Positions 23,800 through 33,839 of a stretch of 64,000 nt of DNA are shown piece after piece (within the stretch, counting starts at the first letter, position 1; each line of letters begins with the position of its first letter). Made by a program: the position numbers and the translations under genes. Below the pieces are notes generated by a model. It was not told the origin of the DNA, did not search any database, and saw only the letters and a list, made by a program, of their open reading frames with translations. The stretch is from assembly GCA_019413955.1 (NCBI GenBank), contig DXMX01000001.1, positions 40,363 through 104,362 on the forward strand, read 5' to 3'. Origin of the DNA: Collinsella sp. GTDB taxonomy: Bacteria; Actinomycetota; Coriobacteriia; Coriobacteriales; Coriobacteriaceae.

Positions 23800-24942
23800 A
23801 TGATGTCAGAGATTACGGGCTATCGTGAGGAAGTTCAGACCATCAAGACGGCGATATTGCGTGCGCAGTATGCTGCGGCGAAGAGCGCCAACGCTCAGCA
23901 GCTGCAGCTCTATTTCGCCGTGGGAGGCTACGTCTCCGCCAACACGCGCAATGGCACGTGGGGAACCAACGCGCTCAAAACCATCAGCGAACAATTGCGG
24001 AAGGAGCTGCCAGGACTCAGGGGCTTCTCCACAACAAGTCTCAAATATATGCGAATCTTCTTTGAAGCTTGGTCTGCTCCGGGCGATGAACAGGCGTTTC
24101 TCGATTCGTCACTCGTGAGTGACGAATCTTCAGACGGTGGCCTTCTGCAAATTCGTCACTTGCAAGTGCCGAATTCAAACACATGTTCTCTCGATGATTT
24201 TTTAGCGATTGGGTTTACCCATCATCGGTATATCCTTGCAGGTGCTAAGACCCTTGACGAGCGGCTCTTCTACATTCACAAGTGCGCATTTGAGCACTTA
24301 AGTGTGGAGGCGCTCAAACGCTCGCTGAAGGCGGACGACTTTCATCATCAAGGAGAGGTCTCCAACAACTTCCTCTCAACGCTGCCAAAGGGTCAGCAGG
24401 CGCTGCGCGCTATCGCCACGTTCAAGGACGAGTATCTGCTCGACTTTATCAATGTTGAGGAACTCGGGGTGCGCGATGCGGAGGATGTCGACGAGCGCGT
24501 GTTAGAGCAAGGCATCGTGCAGAATATCAAGCAGTTCATCATGACGTTCGGTCGAGCCTTCGCGTTTGTGGGAAACCAGTACCATCTCGACGCCTTTGGC
24601 ATCGATCAGTACACCGACCTCCTGTTCTTCAACCGCGACCTCAACTGTTTAGTTGCAGTCGAGCTCAAGAGCGGCCCCTTCAAGCCGGCCTATCTCGGCC
24701 AGCTCTCTGGCTATCTACGCATCCTGGACGACTTTGAGCGTCGCGAGCACGAGAATCCCTCCATAGGCCTTGTGCTTTGCAAAGACATGGACAAGGGATT
24801 TGTTGACTATGTGATCCAAGACTTCACAAAACCCATGGGTGTGGCCACCTATAAGACGTCGAAGGATATGCCACGAGAGTTGCTCGATGCTCTGCCGCCC
24901 ATCGATGACTTACGGATGTTGCTGGAGAGGTCTGATGGGTAG
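23800..24942 (+). CDS. YhcG-family PDDEXK nuclease (DUF1016)
   Basis: 380 residues. The N-terminal YhcG domain (about 1-180) has the pattern QLQLYFAVGGYVSANTRNGTWGTNALKTIS..L...LPGLRGFSTTSLKYMR. The C-terminal nuclease domain has GRAFAFVGNQYHLD, DLLFFNRDLNCLVAVELKSGPFKPAYLGQL (D...E-x-K: ELK) and YLRILDD. Such proteins are often found next to restriction or defence genes, but no methylase or other partner is seen here. AGGAGG precedes ATG 23800, followed by a second ATG. It sits in an accessory patch between a broken transporter and a toxin-antitoxin remnant. Confidence 0.85.
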   Translation: MMSEITGYREEVQTIKTAILRAQYAAAKSANAQQLQLYFAVGGYVSANTRNGTWGTNALKTISEQLRKELPGLRGFSTTSLKYMRIFFEAWSAPGDEQAFLDSSLVSDESSDGGLLQIRHLQVPNSNTCSLDDFLAIGFTHHRYILAGAKTLDERLFYIHKCAFEHLSVEALKRSLKADDFHHQGEVSNNFLSTLPKGQQALRAIATFKDEYLLDFINVEELGVRDAEDVDERVLEQGIVQNIKQFIMTFGRAFAFVGNQYHLDAFGIDQYTDLLFFNRDLNCLVAVELKSGPFKPAYLGQLSGYLRILDDFERREHENPSIGLVLCKDMDKGFVDYVIQDFTKPMGVATYKTSKDMPRELLDALPPIDDLRMLLERSDG

Positions 24943-25026
24943 CGGTAGGAATTGTTCGGTGTTAGAAGCTTATTTCGCTTATGGCCTTGAGCTTTGCCGA
25001 TGAGCATGGGGTGGGGAACGTATCAA

Positions 25027-25065
25027 GGCAGAGTTTGTCATGCAATGAGTATGACAAACTCTGCC
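25027..25065. repeat. Perfect 15-bp inverted repeat before the toxin-antitoxin remnant
   Basis: GGCAGAGTTTGTCAT / ATGACAAACTCTGCC with a 9-nt loop. No T-tract follows, so an operator or promoter-overlapping site is as likely as a terminator. It starts 58 bp before the 22-codon reading frame. Confidence 0.6.
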
Positions 25066-25084
25066 TGGAGGAGAGGATACTTCC

Positions 25085-25153
25085 ATGGCAATTGTCCACC
25101 GTAATGCTCTCAAGCATGGTTTGTCTGAGAGGGAGGTTCTAGATAATGACTGA
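25085..25153 (+). pseudogene. N-terminal remnant of a toxin gene of a toxin-antitoxin pair
   Basis: A 22-codon frame reads MAIVHRNALKHGLSEREVLD, then Asn-Asp and stop. The sequence NALKHGLSE.EVL resembles the first helix of small BrnT-like toxins, which are normally about 90 residues. The frame ends overlapping the ATG of the antitoxin-like gene by 8 nt, as if the body of the toxin were lost by deletion. GGAGGAGAGGAT lies upstream. The alternative is a short leader peptide. Confidence 0.45.
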
Positions 25154-25394
25154 GTACAAACTAGCTGATGGATCGGTCCTGACAGACGAAGATATCGAGC
25201 GCGAGAGCGTAGAGTTTGAGCAAGAGACTTGGACGGGTCGTCTTGAGCGCATCCATGTCAGGCCTGGCGTTGTTGCTGATGAGCCGCTTGTTGCAGTTAC
25301 CGTGCGCTTTCCGGCATCCATGGTGGTGGCAATCGACCGAAAGACGGGGGATCGATCCGATTTTATTCGGCGGGCCGTTTTCCCTGCGCTGTAG
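25146..25394 (+). CDS. Ribbon-helix-helix (CopG-like) antitoxin, possibly orphan
   Basis: 82 residues. The N-terminal part MTEYKLADGSVLTDEDIE...W.GRLERIHVRPG is typical of actinobacterial antitoxins paired with BrnT/DUF497-like toxins. The C-terminal part AVTVRFPASMVVAIDRKTGDRSDFIRRAV fits a ribbon-helix-helix DNA-binding fold. GAGGGAGG precedes the ATG. The upstream partner is reduced to 22 codons, so this may be an orphan antitoxin that could still neutralise related toxins or repress DNA. Confidence 0.65.
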   Translation: MTEYKLADGSVLTDEDIERESVEFEQETWTGRLERIHVRPGVVADEPLVAVTVRFPASMVVAIDRKTGDRSDFIRRAVFPAL

Positions 25395-25756
25395 TAACGT
25401 TGCGTCTCCTAAATCGACCTTGGTTTCGTCGAGGAGGTAGATCTTGAGGATGAGGTGTCCTGCTTCGGTGAACCCGTTCTCGAAGACGGGCAGCACGCGC
25501 GACACGGACTACCGCGACCTCCTGACCTTCCGCGACGGGGAGTAGCGGCTTGGCGGTGTGCGGCGCCGGCACGTGACGGTGGCGGGCATGAGGCTTGGCC
25601 TTCGCGACGGTATGTTCTTTAGAGTTTGCGGTGCATGATGGCACGGCCGTTTTCAAATTGTGAAACATTGCCCGGGAATGAGTAACAGGCTTTGGTTCGT
25701 ACATCCGTTATAACGGGAGTTGCAAGAAGTGACATCCGTGACGAGAGGTTGAACTC
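25395..25756. other. Gene-poor region before the beta-glucoside locus
   Basis: 362 bp. No convincing gene; short open frames on both strands lack family features or ribosome binding sites. It may hold remnants of a lost gene, given the neighbouring broken loci. The last 110 bp hold the candidate RpiR operator at 25651-25665, a possible promoter and GAGAGG before ATG 25757. Confidence 0.5.
25649..25667. promoter_or_regulatory. Candidate RpiR operator upstream of the first GH1 gene
   Basis: TTTCA (25651-25655), 5-nt spacer AATTG, TGAAA (25661-25665). The same layout occurs at 28074-28094 between the regulator and chbG. MurR/RpiR-family regulators often bind such palindromes. About 90 bp upstream of the GH1 start. 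Confidence 0.5.
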
Positions 25757-27145
25757 ATGACTCAGCACCGGTTTCCCGAAGGTTTCCTCTGGGGTGCTTC
25801 CACCAGCGCTTTTCAGGTTGAGGGTGGGTATGATGAAGGAGGCAAAGGTCCGGCAACCACCGATCGCGGCCCGGGGCGTCCCGGCATCGCCGATAACAAG
25901 ATCGCCTCGGACCACTATCATCACTGGCGTGAGGATGTCGACCTCATGGCCGAGCTCGGCATCAAGGTCTACCGGATGGGTTTCGCTTGGAGCCGCATCA
26001 TGCCCGATGCCTCGGGGGATCCCAATCCTGAGGGCTTGGCGTTTTATGACCAGCTGATTGACTACCTGCTGGAGCGAGGGATCGAGCCCTTGGTCACCCT
26101 GTATCACTTCGAATGTCCGAGTGCGTTGGTCGAGGCCTTCGGCGGCTGGAAGAGCCGTAAGATGATCGACTTCTATGTGCGCTATGCCGAAATCTGCTTC
26201 ACGCACTTCAAGGGGCGTGTCAAGCGCTGGGTTACCGTGAATGAACAGCTAATTGCGACCTCCGCGCCCAGCAACACGGGTGACACCGAAACCGATCCGC
26301 GCCAACGGCAGAAGAACGCCTACCAGATGAGCTATCATGTCGCTCTTGCCGAGCATCGCGCCATCGCGTGCCTGCGACAGATCGACCCCGATGCGCAGAT
26401 CGGCCCCGTTGTCGCCATGCAGGTGGTCAACCCGCGGACGAGCGCTTCGGCGGATGTGCTTGCGGCCATGAACGCCGAGGAGATGATGCAGAACTACCTG
26501 CTCGACCTGAGTGTGCGCGGCGACATCTCGCCTTATGCGCGCTATTACCTGGAGCGCGAAGGTTTCTACCCTGTTGTTGAGTGCGGGGACCACGACATCC
26601 TGGTCGCGACGAGACCCGATTTTCTTGGGGTGAACTACTATTTCAGCAATTGTGCGCATGAGCGCACGGAGCCCATCCGCTTCGACCGGTTCCCTCCGTG
26701 GTCGGGCGGGGATTTCGAACTCTGCGATAACCCTGCGATCGCGCCGACCGAGTGGATGTCGAACGGCATCGACCCCCTTGGGCTTCGCGTGGGCATGCGC
26801 AAGCTCTACGATCGCTACCAGCTTCCGATGATCGTCACGGAGAACGGCATGGCGCTTTCCGAGTCACTTGACGAGGAGAACAGGGTGCATGATGCCGTGC
26901 GCATCGAATACCTTTCACGACATTTGGGCGAGGTCGAGGAGCTCATTCGCGAAGGCTATCCCGTCTTCGGCTACTGCGTTTGGAGCCTCATGGATCTATG
27001 CTCAAGTCATCAGGGGTTCACTAAGCGCTACGGCCTTCTGTATGTCGATCGCACGGAAACCGATGCGAAGCAATGCGCTCGTTTCAGGAAGGACAGCTTC
27101 TTCTGGTATCAGGACGTGATTAGAGAAAACGGCTTGCCCTGCTGA
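25757..27145 (+). CDS. Glycoside hydrolase family 1, probable 6-phospho-beta-glucosidase
   Basis: 462 residues, full-length GH1. It begins [19 protein letters not shown], the family's N-terminal signature. The acid/base E163 lies in TVNEQL (usually NEP or NEI) and the nucleophile E362 in IVTENGM. Near the C-terminus SSHQGFTKRYGLLYVD carries the Ser/Lys/Tyr pattern that binds the 6-phosphate in PTS-linked enzymes, so it likely cleaves phosphorylated beta-glucosides in the cytoplasm. It is convergent with the RpiR regulator and belongs to the PTS locus. GAGAGG precedes ATG 25757. Confidence 0.92.
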   Translation: MTQHRFPEGFLWGASTSAFQVEGGYDEGGKGPATTDRGPGRPGIADNKIASDHYHHWREDVDLMAELGIKVYRMGFAWSRIMPDASGDPNPEGLAFYDQLIDYLLERGIEPLVTLYHFECPSALVEAFGGWKSRKMIDFYVRYAEICFTHFKGRVKRWVTVNEQLIATSAPSNTGDTETDPRQRQKNAYQMSYHVALAEHRAIACLRQIDPDAQIGPVVAMQVVNPRTSASADVLAAMNAEEMMQNYLLDLSVRGDISPYARYYLEREGFYPVVECGDHDILVATRPDFLGVNYYFSNCAHERTEPIRFDRFPPWSGGDFELCDNPAIAPTEWMSNGIDPLGLRVGMRKLYDRYQLPMIVTENGMALSESLDEENRVHDAVRIEYLSRHLGEVEELIREGYPVFGYCVWSLMDLCSSHQGFTKRYGLLYVDRTETDAKQCARFRKDSFFWYQDVIRENGLPC

Positions 27146-27165
27146 GCGTCGGTGGTCCGACGAGA

Positions 27166-27987
27166 TTACTCGCCAGTACCGGAATCGGCTCCATAACGCC
27201 TCAGGTATTCCATGACTATCAAGTCGATGGCGGCAAGCGCACCGAACTTGCCCGTGTCGATGTTGTTGGTCACTCCGCAGCTCAGTATGCAGGAGGCATG
27301 GTTCCAGTAGGCGCTTGAGGTGTTTTGTGTGATGGCGAGAAGACGACAGCCGGAGGCGGCGAGTGCGTTGACGATTTCTGGATAACGAATGGGGTATGTT
27401 CCCCCTATGCTGCAAATGATGGCGAGGCTGGATTTGGTGAGCGATTGCGCGCAGGCGAGCTGCGATGAATAATCGAGGTAAAGCTCGATGGGGCGGTTCA
27501 TGATGGTGAGCCTGCTTTGGAAGTAGCGGCCCACGTCCCAGAGGAAGTGGTGGGAGAAGAACGCGACATGCCCGCTGTCGTGCAAATCATCGACAATGGC
27601 GGGCAGTTTCGCGATGTTTGCCGCCGAGATGGTCGTTTCGATATTGAGCAGGATCGCCTCCCGGTAGGATGCCAGAGCGCCTTCCGTGTCGTTTGACAGC
27701 TGTTCTACAAAGGCATGTGGAAACAACCCGGTTTTGAGGACGTCATGTTCAAGCTGGTTGCGCAGGTCCTTGAAATCAGCGAAACCCATAAACCGGCAGA
27801 ATCGCGACACTGAAGCCTTCGAGACGAAGCACATGTCGGCGATTTCTCCAATCGAGAGCTCGCTCAGCTTGCTGTAGTTTTTCACCAGCGTGGTCGCTAT
27901 CTCGTAGTTGGTGTCGTGCTGCATTGCGGTGTCGATGTAGTCAAGCAACCGTTCGGCAACCGATCCCATCGAGATGGATTTTTCCAT
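27166..27987 (-). CDS. MurR/RpiR-family transcriptional regulator
   Basis: 273 residues. An N-terminal HTH_6 domain (about 1-80) has SIGEIADMCFVSKASVSRFCRFMGFADFKDLRNQL, the family's recognition helix. It is followed by a SIS sugar-phosphate-binding domain (VDDLHDSGHVAFFSHHF..., SLAIICSIGGTYP). Such regulators sense a phosphosugar and usually repress their own locus. It is divergent from chbG-PTS and convergent with the first GH1 gene. A matching palindrome lies in its upstream region (28074-28094) and before the GH1 gene, which suggests it controls both. Confidence 0.92.
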   Translation of the reverse strand: MEKSISMGSVAERLLDYIDTAMQHDTNYEIATTLVKNYSKLSELSIGEIADMCFVSKASVSRFCRFMGFADFKDLRNQLEHDVLKTGLFPHAFVEQLSNDTEGALASYREAILLNIETTISAANIAKLPAIVDDLHDSGHVAFFSHHFLWDVGRYFQSRLTIMNRPIELYLDYSSQLACAQSLTKSSLAIICSIGGTYPIRYPEIVNALAASGCRLLAITQNTSSAYWNHASCILSCGVTNNIDTGKFGALAAIDLIVMEYLRRYGADSGTGE

Positions 27988-28073
27988 GATGGCTGTCCCC
28001 TTTATGCTCAGTGGCCCGAATAAGAGGGCCTCATTTGACCAAACTATAGCTCAAACATGCCGGTATTCCTGCG

Positions 28074-28094
28074 GAGTTTCACGTTATGAAACTC
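28074..28094. promoter_or_regulatory. Candidate RpiR operator, 21-bp palindrome
   Basis: GAGTTTCA-CGTTA-TGAAACTC is a perfect 8-bp inverted repeat with a 5-bp spacer, between the divergent regulator and chbG genes. The inner part TTTCA-N5-TGAAA also occurs at 25651-25665. Confidence 0.6.
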
Positions 28095-28275
28095 GCGTAG
28101 CCATCTCGCAACCTTGTGGCACAGCATGTAACCGATTTTGGATATAGCCGGCGTCATACTTAATGCAAGAAGAGACGACGAAGCTTGCCGCCCCGCCGGA
28201 ACACGGCATCGGCTCTACACAGGGCATCGCTTCGTTGCTTTGCCGCTCGACGAGATATCGGTTGAGGAGGATCGG

Positions 28276-29043
28276 ATGAAGCGGTTATTGCTGCGCGCCG
28301 ACGATTTAGGTTACAGCGACGGTGTTAATTGCGGGATAGCGGCCGCGGTCCAAGCGGGGCTCATTCGCTCGGTGGGCGTCATGACCAACATGCCGTTTGC
28401 AGAAAGCGGTTTGGCGCGCCTGCAAATCAAGGATCTCTGCTTGGGTCAGCACACCAATATCTGCACGGGTAGGCCCCTCAGCGATTCCTCGCTCATCTCG
28501 AGCATCGTTGACGATGATGGCAATTTCAAGCGGAGCTCAGCATATCGCGCCGCCGCGCGGGCTGGGGAGGACTTCGTGGTGCTTGACGAGGTCATTATCG
28601 AAATCGAGGCGCAGTATCGGCGATTCCTTGAGCTCGTCGGGCGTGAGCCCGATTACTTCGAGGGACATGCGGTCGCAAGCCCCATGTTCTTCCGCGGCCT
28701 TGAGATCGTTGCCGAGCGTCACGGCCTGCCCTATTTCGCGATGGGTGCTCCGGGCGAGCCAGTCACCTTTCGCTCGACGCCGGTGCTTTCCTATGTTCCC
28801 AAGGATTTCTCGTCATATGAAGCGGATCCCTTTGCGGCGCTTCGAGAGGCGCTTGAAACGACACCGGAAGGGATATGCCGTCTCATGGTGTTTCACCCAG
28901 GTTATATCGACGCGTACTTGCGAGATAACTCGACCATGCTCGAGGCCCGCATCCGGGAAGCCGCGATGCTTGTCGACCCTGATGTCGCCGCATGGCTTGC
29001 AGAGCAGGACGTGGGGCTCGTGACGTACGCGGACCTGACGTAA
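28276..29043 (+). CDS. ChbG/YdjC-family carbohydrate deacetylase
   Basis: 255 residues. MKRLLLRADDLGYSDGVNCG is the family's start, with the metal-binding aspartate in ADD. The conserved histidine appears in FEGHAVASPMFF, and FHPGY near the C-terminus completes the site. Family members remove acetyl groups from N-acetylated oligosaccharides such as diacetylchitobiose 6-phosphate. GAGGAGGATCGG precedes ATG 28276; a longer open frame upstream has no ribosome binding site. It is first in the run to the PTS genes, so it may deacetylate a PTS-imported amino-sugar disaccharide. Confidence 0.88.
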   Translation: MKRLLLRADDLGYSDGVNCGIAAAVQAGLIRSVGVMTNMPFAESGLARLQIKDLCLGQHTNICTGRPLSDSSLISSIVDDDGNFKRSSAYRAAARAGEDFVVLDEVIIEIEAQYRRFLELVGREPDYFEGHAVASPMFFRGLEIVAERHGLPYFAMGAPGEPVTFRSTPVLSYVPKDFSSYEADPFAALREALETTPEGICRLMVFHPGYIDAYLRDNSTMLEARIREAAMLVDPDVAAWLAEQDVGLVTYADLT

Positions 29044-29197
29044 GCGTCCGCTGGGGCAATCTCGCCAATTCACGCTGAATGGCGTACTGCCTGAAGCACG
29101 TCGTTGTGATTTTGAAGAGAGGTGGATGCGCTATCTGGAGGGGAAGATGCCGCACACGGGCATCGATAGAGTTCACTGCAAAGATTGGAGCTGAAAC

Positions 29198-30490
29198 ATG
29201 GCGGTATTCGACAAGATCCAAAACATAATGGATAAGACAATCGCACCTGTGGCAAGCAAGGTTGCTGACAGCAAGATGCTCGACGCCCTCATGGGCGGCA
29301 TGATGTGCACGCTGCCCATGACCCTTGGCGTCTCGGTTATCGCGATTCTCATCAACTTCCCCATTCCGGGGTTCTCCGATTGGGTGGTTTCGAGCGGTCT
29401 CATGGCGACCGGCAACTCCATCCTCACCGTTACCATGAACATGATGGGTATATACATCTCCTTCTTCATCGGTTTGAGGTGGGGTAAGGTATGCGGCCTT
29501 AGCGGTTATACCGGTGGCATCGTGAGCGGCGCGGTGTTTTTGGCATTCATGCCGCAGCAATCGTTCGAGGATATTCCCATGGCGAGTTTCATCAACACGT
29601 CGTACATGGGATCGAACGGCATCTTCGTCGCCATTCTGCTTGGCCTGATCGTGCCGAAGGTGACAGCCATTTTGATGAGCAAGCTTGAAATCAAGCTCCC
29701 CGATATGGTTCCGCCCATGGTTGCAGACTCGCTGTCGCCGATGTTTGCCGCCATCGTGCTATTCACTGCGGTGTGGTTCGCCAAGTGGGGTCTTTCTTTC
29801 ACCCCGTGGGGCAACCTGTTCGATATGATCAACACCTTGATCGGCACGCCGGTCACGATGGTCGGTGCCTCTCCTTTGGCCTATATCATCGTGTGCTCGC
29901 TGCAGTCGATCTTCTGGTTCTTCGGTGTCCACCCCAACGTGATGCTCAACTTCTACGCTCCGGTAATCATGGCTTGCAGCGCTGCTAACACCGAGGCCAT
30001 CATCGCGGGCGAGGCACTGCCCTATGGCGCTTGGGCCGTCGTCGCGCTCGGCACCGCCATCGGTGGCCAGGCTAACGCCCTGGGCATCAGCATCTCGCTG
30101 CTCTTCACCAAGTCCGAGCGCTTCAAGGCGATTCGCGGCATCGCGCTTGTTCCGTCGCTTTTCAATATCTCCGAGCCGCTCATGTTCGGTCTGCCGGTCG
30201 TGCTGAATCCCACGTACTTCATCCCGTTCGTGCTGAACATCCCGGTCTGCGCCATCGTGGTCCAGGCGCTTTACGCCCTCGGTCTTGGGGCTGCGTTCAA
30301 TCCCACGATTCAGCTTCCCTGGGTGCTTCCCCAGCCGGTCATCGCATTCATGCAGGGCGGCATCGGGTGCCTGGTGATCTCGGTTGCGGTTTTGGCGGTG
30401 TCGGTGCTCATGTATACCCCCTTCACCCTTATGGCTGATCGCCAGGCGTTGCGAGAGGAGCAGGCCGCTCTCGAGGAATCGGCCGCATAG
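29198..30490 (+). CDS. PTS system, cellobiose/lactose-type EIIC permease
   Basis: 430 residues with about ten membrane helices. MAVFDKIQNIMDKTIAPVASKV is the usual amphipathic start of EIICcel proteins. WFFGVHPNVML and GIALVPSLFNISEPLMFGLPVVLNP are conserved; the NISEP motif is the sugar-binding and phosphotransfer region. It moves and phosphorylates beta-linked disaccharides with IIB and IIA just downstream. TTGGAGC precedes ATG 29198. The substrate is inferred from the GH1 and ChbG neighbours. Confidence 0.93.
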   Translation: MAVFDKIQNIMDKTIAPVASKVADSKMLDALMGGMMCTLPMTLGVSVIAILINFPIPGFSDWVVSSGLMATGNSILTVTMNMMGIYISFFIGLRWGKVCGLSGYTGGIVSGAVFLAFMPQQSFEDIPMASFINTSYMGSNGIFVAILLGLIVPKVTAILMSKLEIKLPDMVPPMVADSLSPMFAAIVLFTAVWFAKWGLSFTPWGNLFDMINTLIGTPVTMVGASPLAYIIVCSLQSIFWFFGVHPNVMLNFYAPVIMACSAANTEAIIAGEALPYGAWAVVALGTAIGGQANALGISISLLFTKSERFKAIRGIALVPSLFNISEPLMFGLPVVLNPTYFIPFVLNIPVCAIVVQALYALGLGAAFNPTIQLPWVLPQPVIAFMQGGIGCLVISVAVLAVSVLMYTPFTLMADRQALREEQAALEESAA

Positions 30491-30538
30491 GGATTTTCAT
30501 ATTCACACCATCATTTTCCATGAGGTTGGGAGCGTAGG

Positions 30539-30835
30539 ATGAAACATATCGTACTTATGTGCGCCGCGGGCGCTTCGACGAGCATGCTGGTACAGCGCAT
30601 GCAACAGGCGGCTGAAAAAGACGGTTTCGTGTGCACCATCGAGGCGCACCCTGTCAACCAAGCGGCGGAATATGCGGATAGCGACGTTATCCTGCTGGGA
30701 CCGCAGGTTCGCTTTGAACTCAACAAGGTGAAGAATCAAGTGAACTGTCCGGTGGAGCCGATTGATATGACAGCGTATGGGACAATGAACGGCGAGGCCG
30801 TGCTCAAACAGGCTCGAAAGTTGCTGGGGGCATAG
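30539..30835 (+). CDS. PTS system, cellobiose/lactose-type EIIB
   Basis: 98 residues. MKHIVLMCAAGASTSMLVQRM holds the phosphorylated cysteine C8 in the conserved MCAAGASTS loop. It accepts phosphate from the EIIA encoded next and passes it to the sugar bound to EIIC. It lies 48 nt after EIIC and 2 nt before EIIA, so one operon. Confidence 0.95.
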   Translation: MKHIVLMCAAGASTSMLVQRMQQAAEKDGFVCTIEAHPVNQAAEYADSDVILLGPQVRFELNKVKNQVNCPVEPIDMTAYGTMNGEAVLKQARKLLGA

Positions 30836-30837
30836 CC

Positions 30838-31179
30838 ATGTCAGAGATCAAACAAGAAGCGATCGATCAGTTTGAAATGACGTGCTTCTCTATCGTCGCT
30901 CAGGTGGGGAGCGCGCGCAGCTGCTACCTCGAAGCGATAACCTGTGCCGAGAATGGTGATTTTGAGGCCGCCCGGAAACTTATCGACGAGGGCAACGTGG
31001 TGTTCAACGCAGGCCACGACGCTCACATGAAACTGCTTCAGCAAGAGGCCAGCGGCGAGGAGCTGCCGTTTCGCATCATCTTGCTGCATGCGGAGGATCA
31101 GCTCATGAGCGCTGAGGGCTTCCGTATCCTTGCCGAGCGCTTCATCACGGTCTATCAACGCATGGGTGCAAGCGCCTAA
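30838..31179 (+). CDS. PTS system, cellobiose/lactose-type EIIA
   Basis: 113 residues, all-helical. The active-site histidine is H84 in ILLHAEDQLMSAE, equivalent to the LVHAQDHLM motif of LacA/ChbA. It acts as a trimer between HPr and EIIB. It overlaps none of its neighbours but is only 2 nt from EIIB. Confidence 0.94.
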   Translation: MSEIKQEAIDQFEMTCFSIVAQVGSARSCYLEAITCAENGDFEAARKLIDEGNVVFNAGHDAHMKLLQQEASGEELPFRIILLHAEDQLMSAEGFRILAERFITVYQRMGASA

Positions 31180-31183
31180 CTGA

Positions 31184-32752
<1,569 letters not shown>

Positions 32753-32776
32753 CCCTATGGGACAGGGGATAAGATT

Positions 32777-33685
32777 ATGGACTGCTATTTCGGTATAGAT
32801 GCGGGCGGCACTCAGGTGAAATGGGCGGTGGTGAACGCCGACTACCGCATTGAGGAGCACGGAAGTATCCCAACATGCACCTCGCCCGCCGACCAGGTTA
32901 TCGAAACGTTCCGCTCGGTGATCGAGCCCCATCGCGCCCGGGTGAGGGGTGTGGGAATAAGTATGCCCGGAGTCTTTTCCGAAGGCGATTCCGATGGCGT
33001 GGTTGGGGGAGGCGGCGCCCTTCACTGTTTGGACGGATATCCGCTCGGTCGCATCTTGCGCGAGAGCACGGGGCTTCCCGTAACCATCGAGAACGATGCG
33101 ATGTGCGCGGCACTGGGAGAATATGCCGTCGGCGCGCTGAAGGGGGTCTCCCTGGGGTTGATGGTGGTGATCGGTACGGGTCTCGGCGGTGCCATCGTTG
33201 TTGACGGTCACATCTTGCGAGGCGCGCACAATCTCGCCGGCACCGTGTGCTTTGTGAGCAACGATGTGCGCAAGCCTGTGACCTTTGGGTCGGTGTACGG
33301 TGATGTCACCAGCTGGCGGGCGCTCCGAGACCAGGTGTGTGCGGCGAAGGGGATTGATCCGACCGATGATATCGACGGATATCGGATTTTCTCTTGGATT
33401 GAAGAGGGGGATGAGGACGCTCGTCGCGGTCTGGATGCATACGCGTTGGTCTTCGACAACATGCTGATGGGGTTGCAGTCGGTCATCGACCCTGAGGTCA
33501 TCGTGGTCGGCGGCGGAATCAGCGCCCGTCCCGAGCTGTTTGAGGCATTTGAGCGCATGATGGATCAGGCTCACGTTCTTCCCATCATACCGAGGCCCTG
33601 CATCAAGCCAGCACAGAACGGCAACGATGCCAATTTGCTTGGCGCTGTGCGCACGCTGCGCCGCTCGCTTGGCGAGTGCGATTGA
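32777..33685 (+). CDS. ROK-family sugar kinase
   Basis: 302 residues. The phosphate motif FGIDAGGTQVKWAVV opens the protein; VTIENDAMCAALGEY and GLMVVIGTGLGGAIVVDG are the ROK core with the catalytic aspartate in END. The zinc-binding cysteine cluster of many ROK proteins is absent. It likely phosphorylates the glucose freed by the GH1 enzymes, or acts as a beta-glucoside kinase as an alternative to the PTS. Last gene of the operon; two hairpins follow. Confidence 0.9.
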   Translation: MDCYFGIDAGGTQVKWAVVNADYRIEEHGSIPTCTSPADQVIETFRSVIEPHRARVRGVGISMPGVFSEGDSDGVVGGGGALHCLDGYPLGRILRESTGLPVTIENDAMCAALGEYAVGALKGVSLGLMVVIGTGLGGAIVVDGHILRGAHNLAGTVCFVSNDVRKPVTFGSVYGDVTSWRALRDQVCAAKGIDPTDDIDGYRIFSWIEEGDEDARRGLDAYALVFDNMLMGLQSVIDPEVIVVGGGISARPELFEAFERMMDQAHVLPIIPRPCIKPAQNGNDANLLGAVRTLRRSLGECD

Positions 33686-33735
33686 TTGGCGGCTGGTGGC
33701 CCGACTCGCGGCCTCCTGTCCTAAAAAAAGAGTAT

Positions 33736-33774
33736 GGGCTCCTTCGTTCATTCGAACGAAGGAGCCCACGTTTT
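33736..33774 (+). terminator. Terminator of the beta-glucoside operon
   Basis: GGGCTCCTTCGTTC / GAACGAAGGAGCCC, 14-bp perfect stem with a 4-nt loop, then ACGTTTT. A second, equally strong hairpin follows. Confidence 0.85.
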
Positions 33775-33780
33775 GTAAGG

Positions 33781-33817
33781 GGCCTCCTGGCGAATTTTCA
33801 TTCGCCAGGAGGCCTTT
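33781..33817 (+). terminator. Second tandem terminator
   Basis: GGCCTCCTGGCGAA / TTCGCCAGGAGGCC, 14-bp perfect stem, loop TTTTCA, tail TTTT. Confidence 0.8.
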
Positions 33818-33839
33818 TGCTGTTGATCGAGAATGTCGC

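Noticed and set aside
25450..25545. A 31-codon frame (TDYRDLLTFRDGE end)
   Set aside because: Looks faintly like a transposase or nuclease tail, but is too short and without a start signal or recognisable family to claim.
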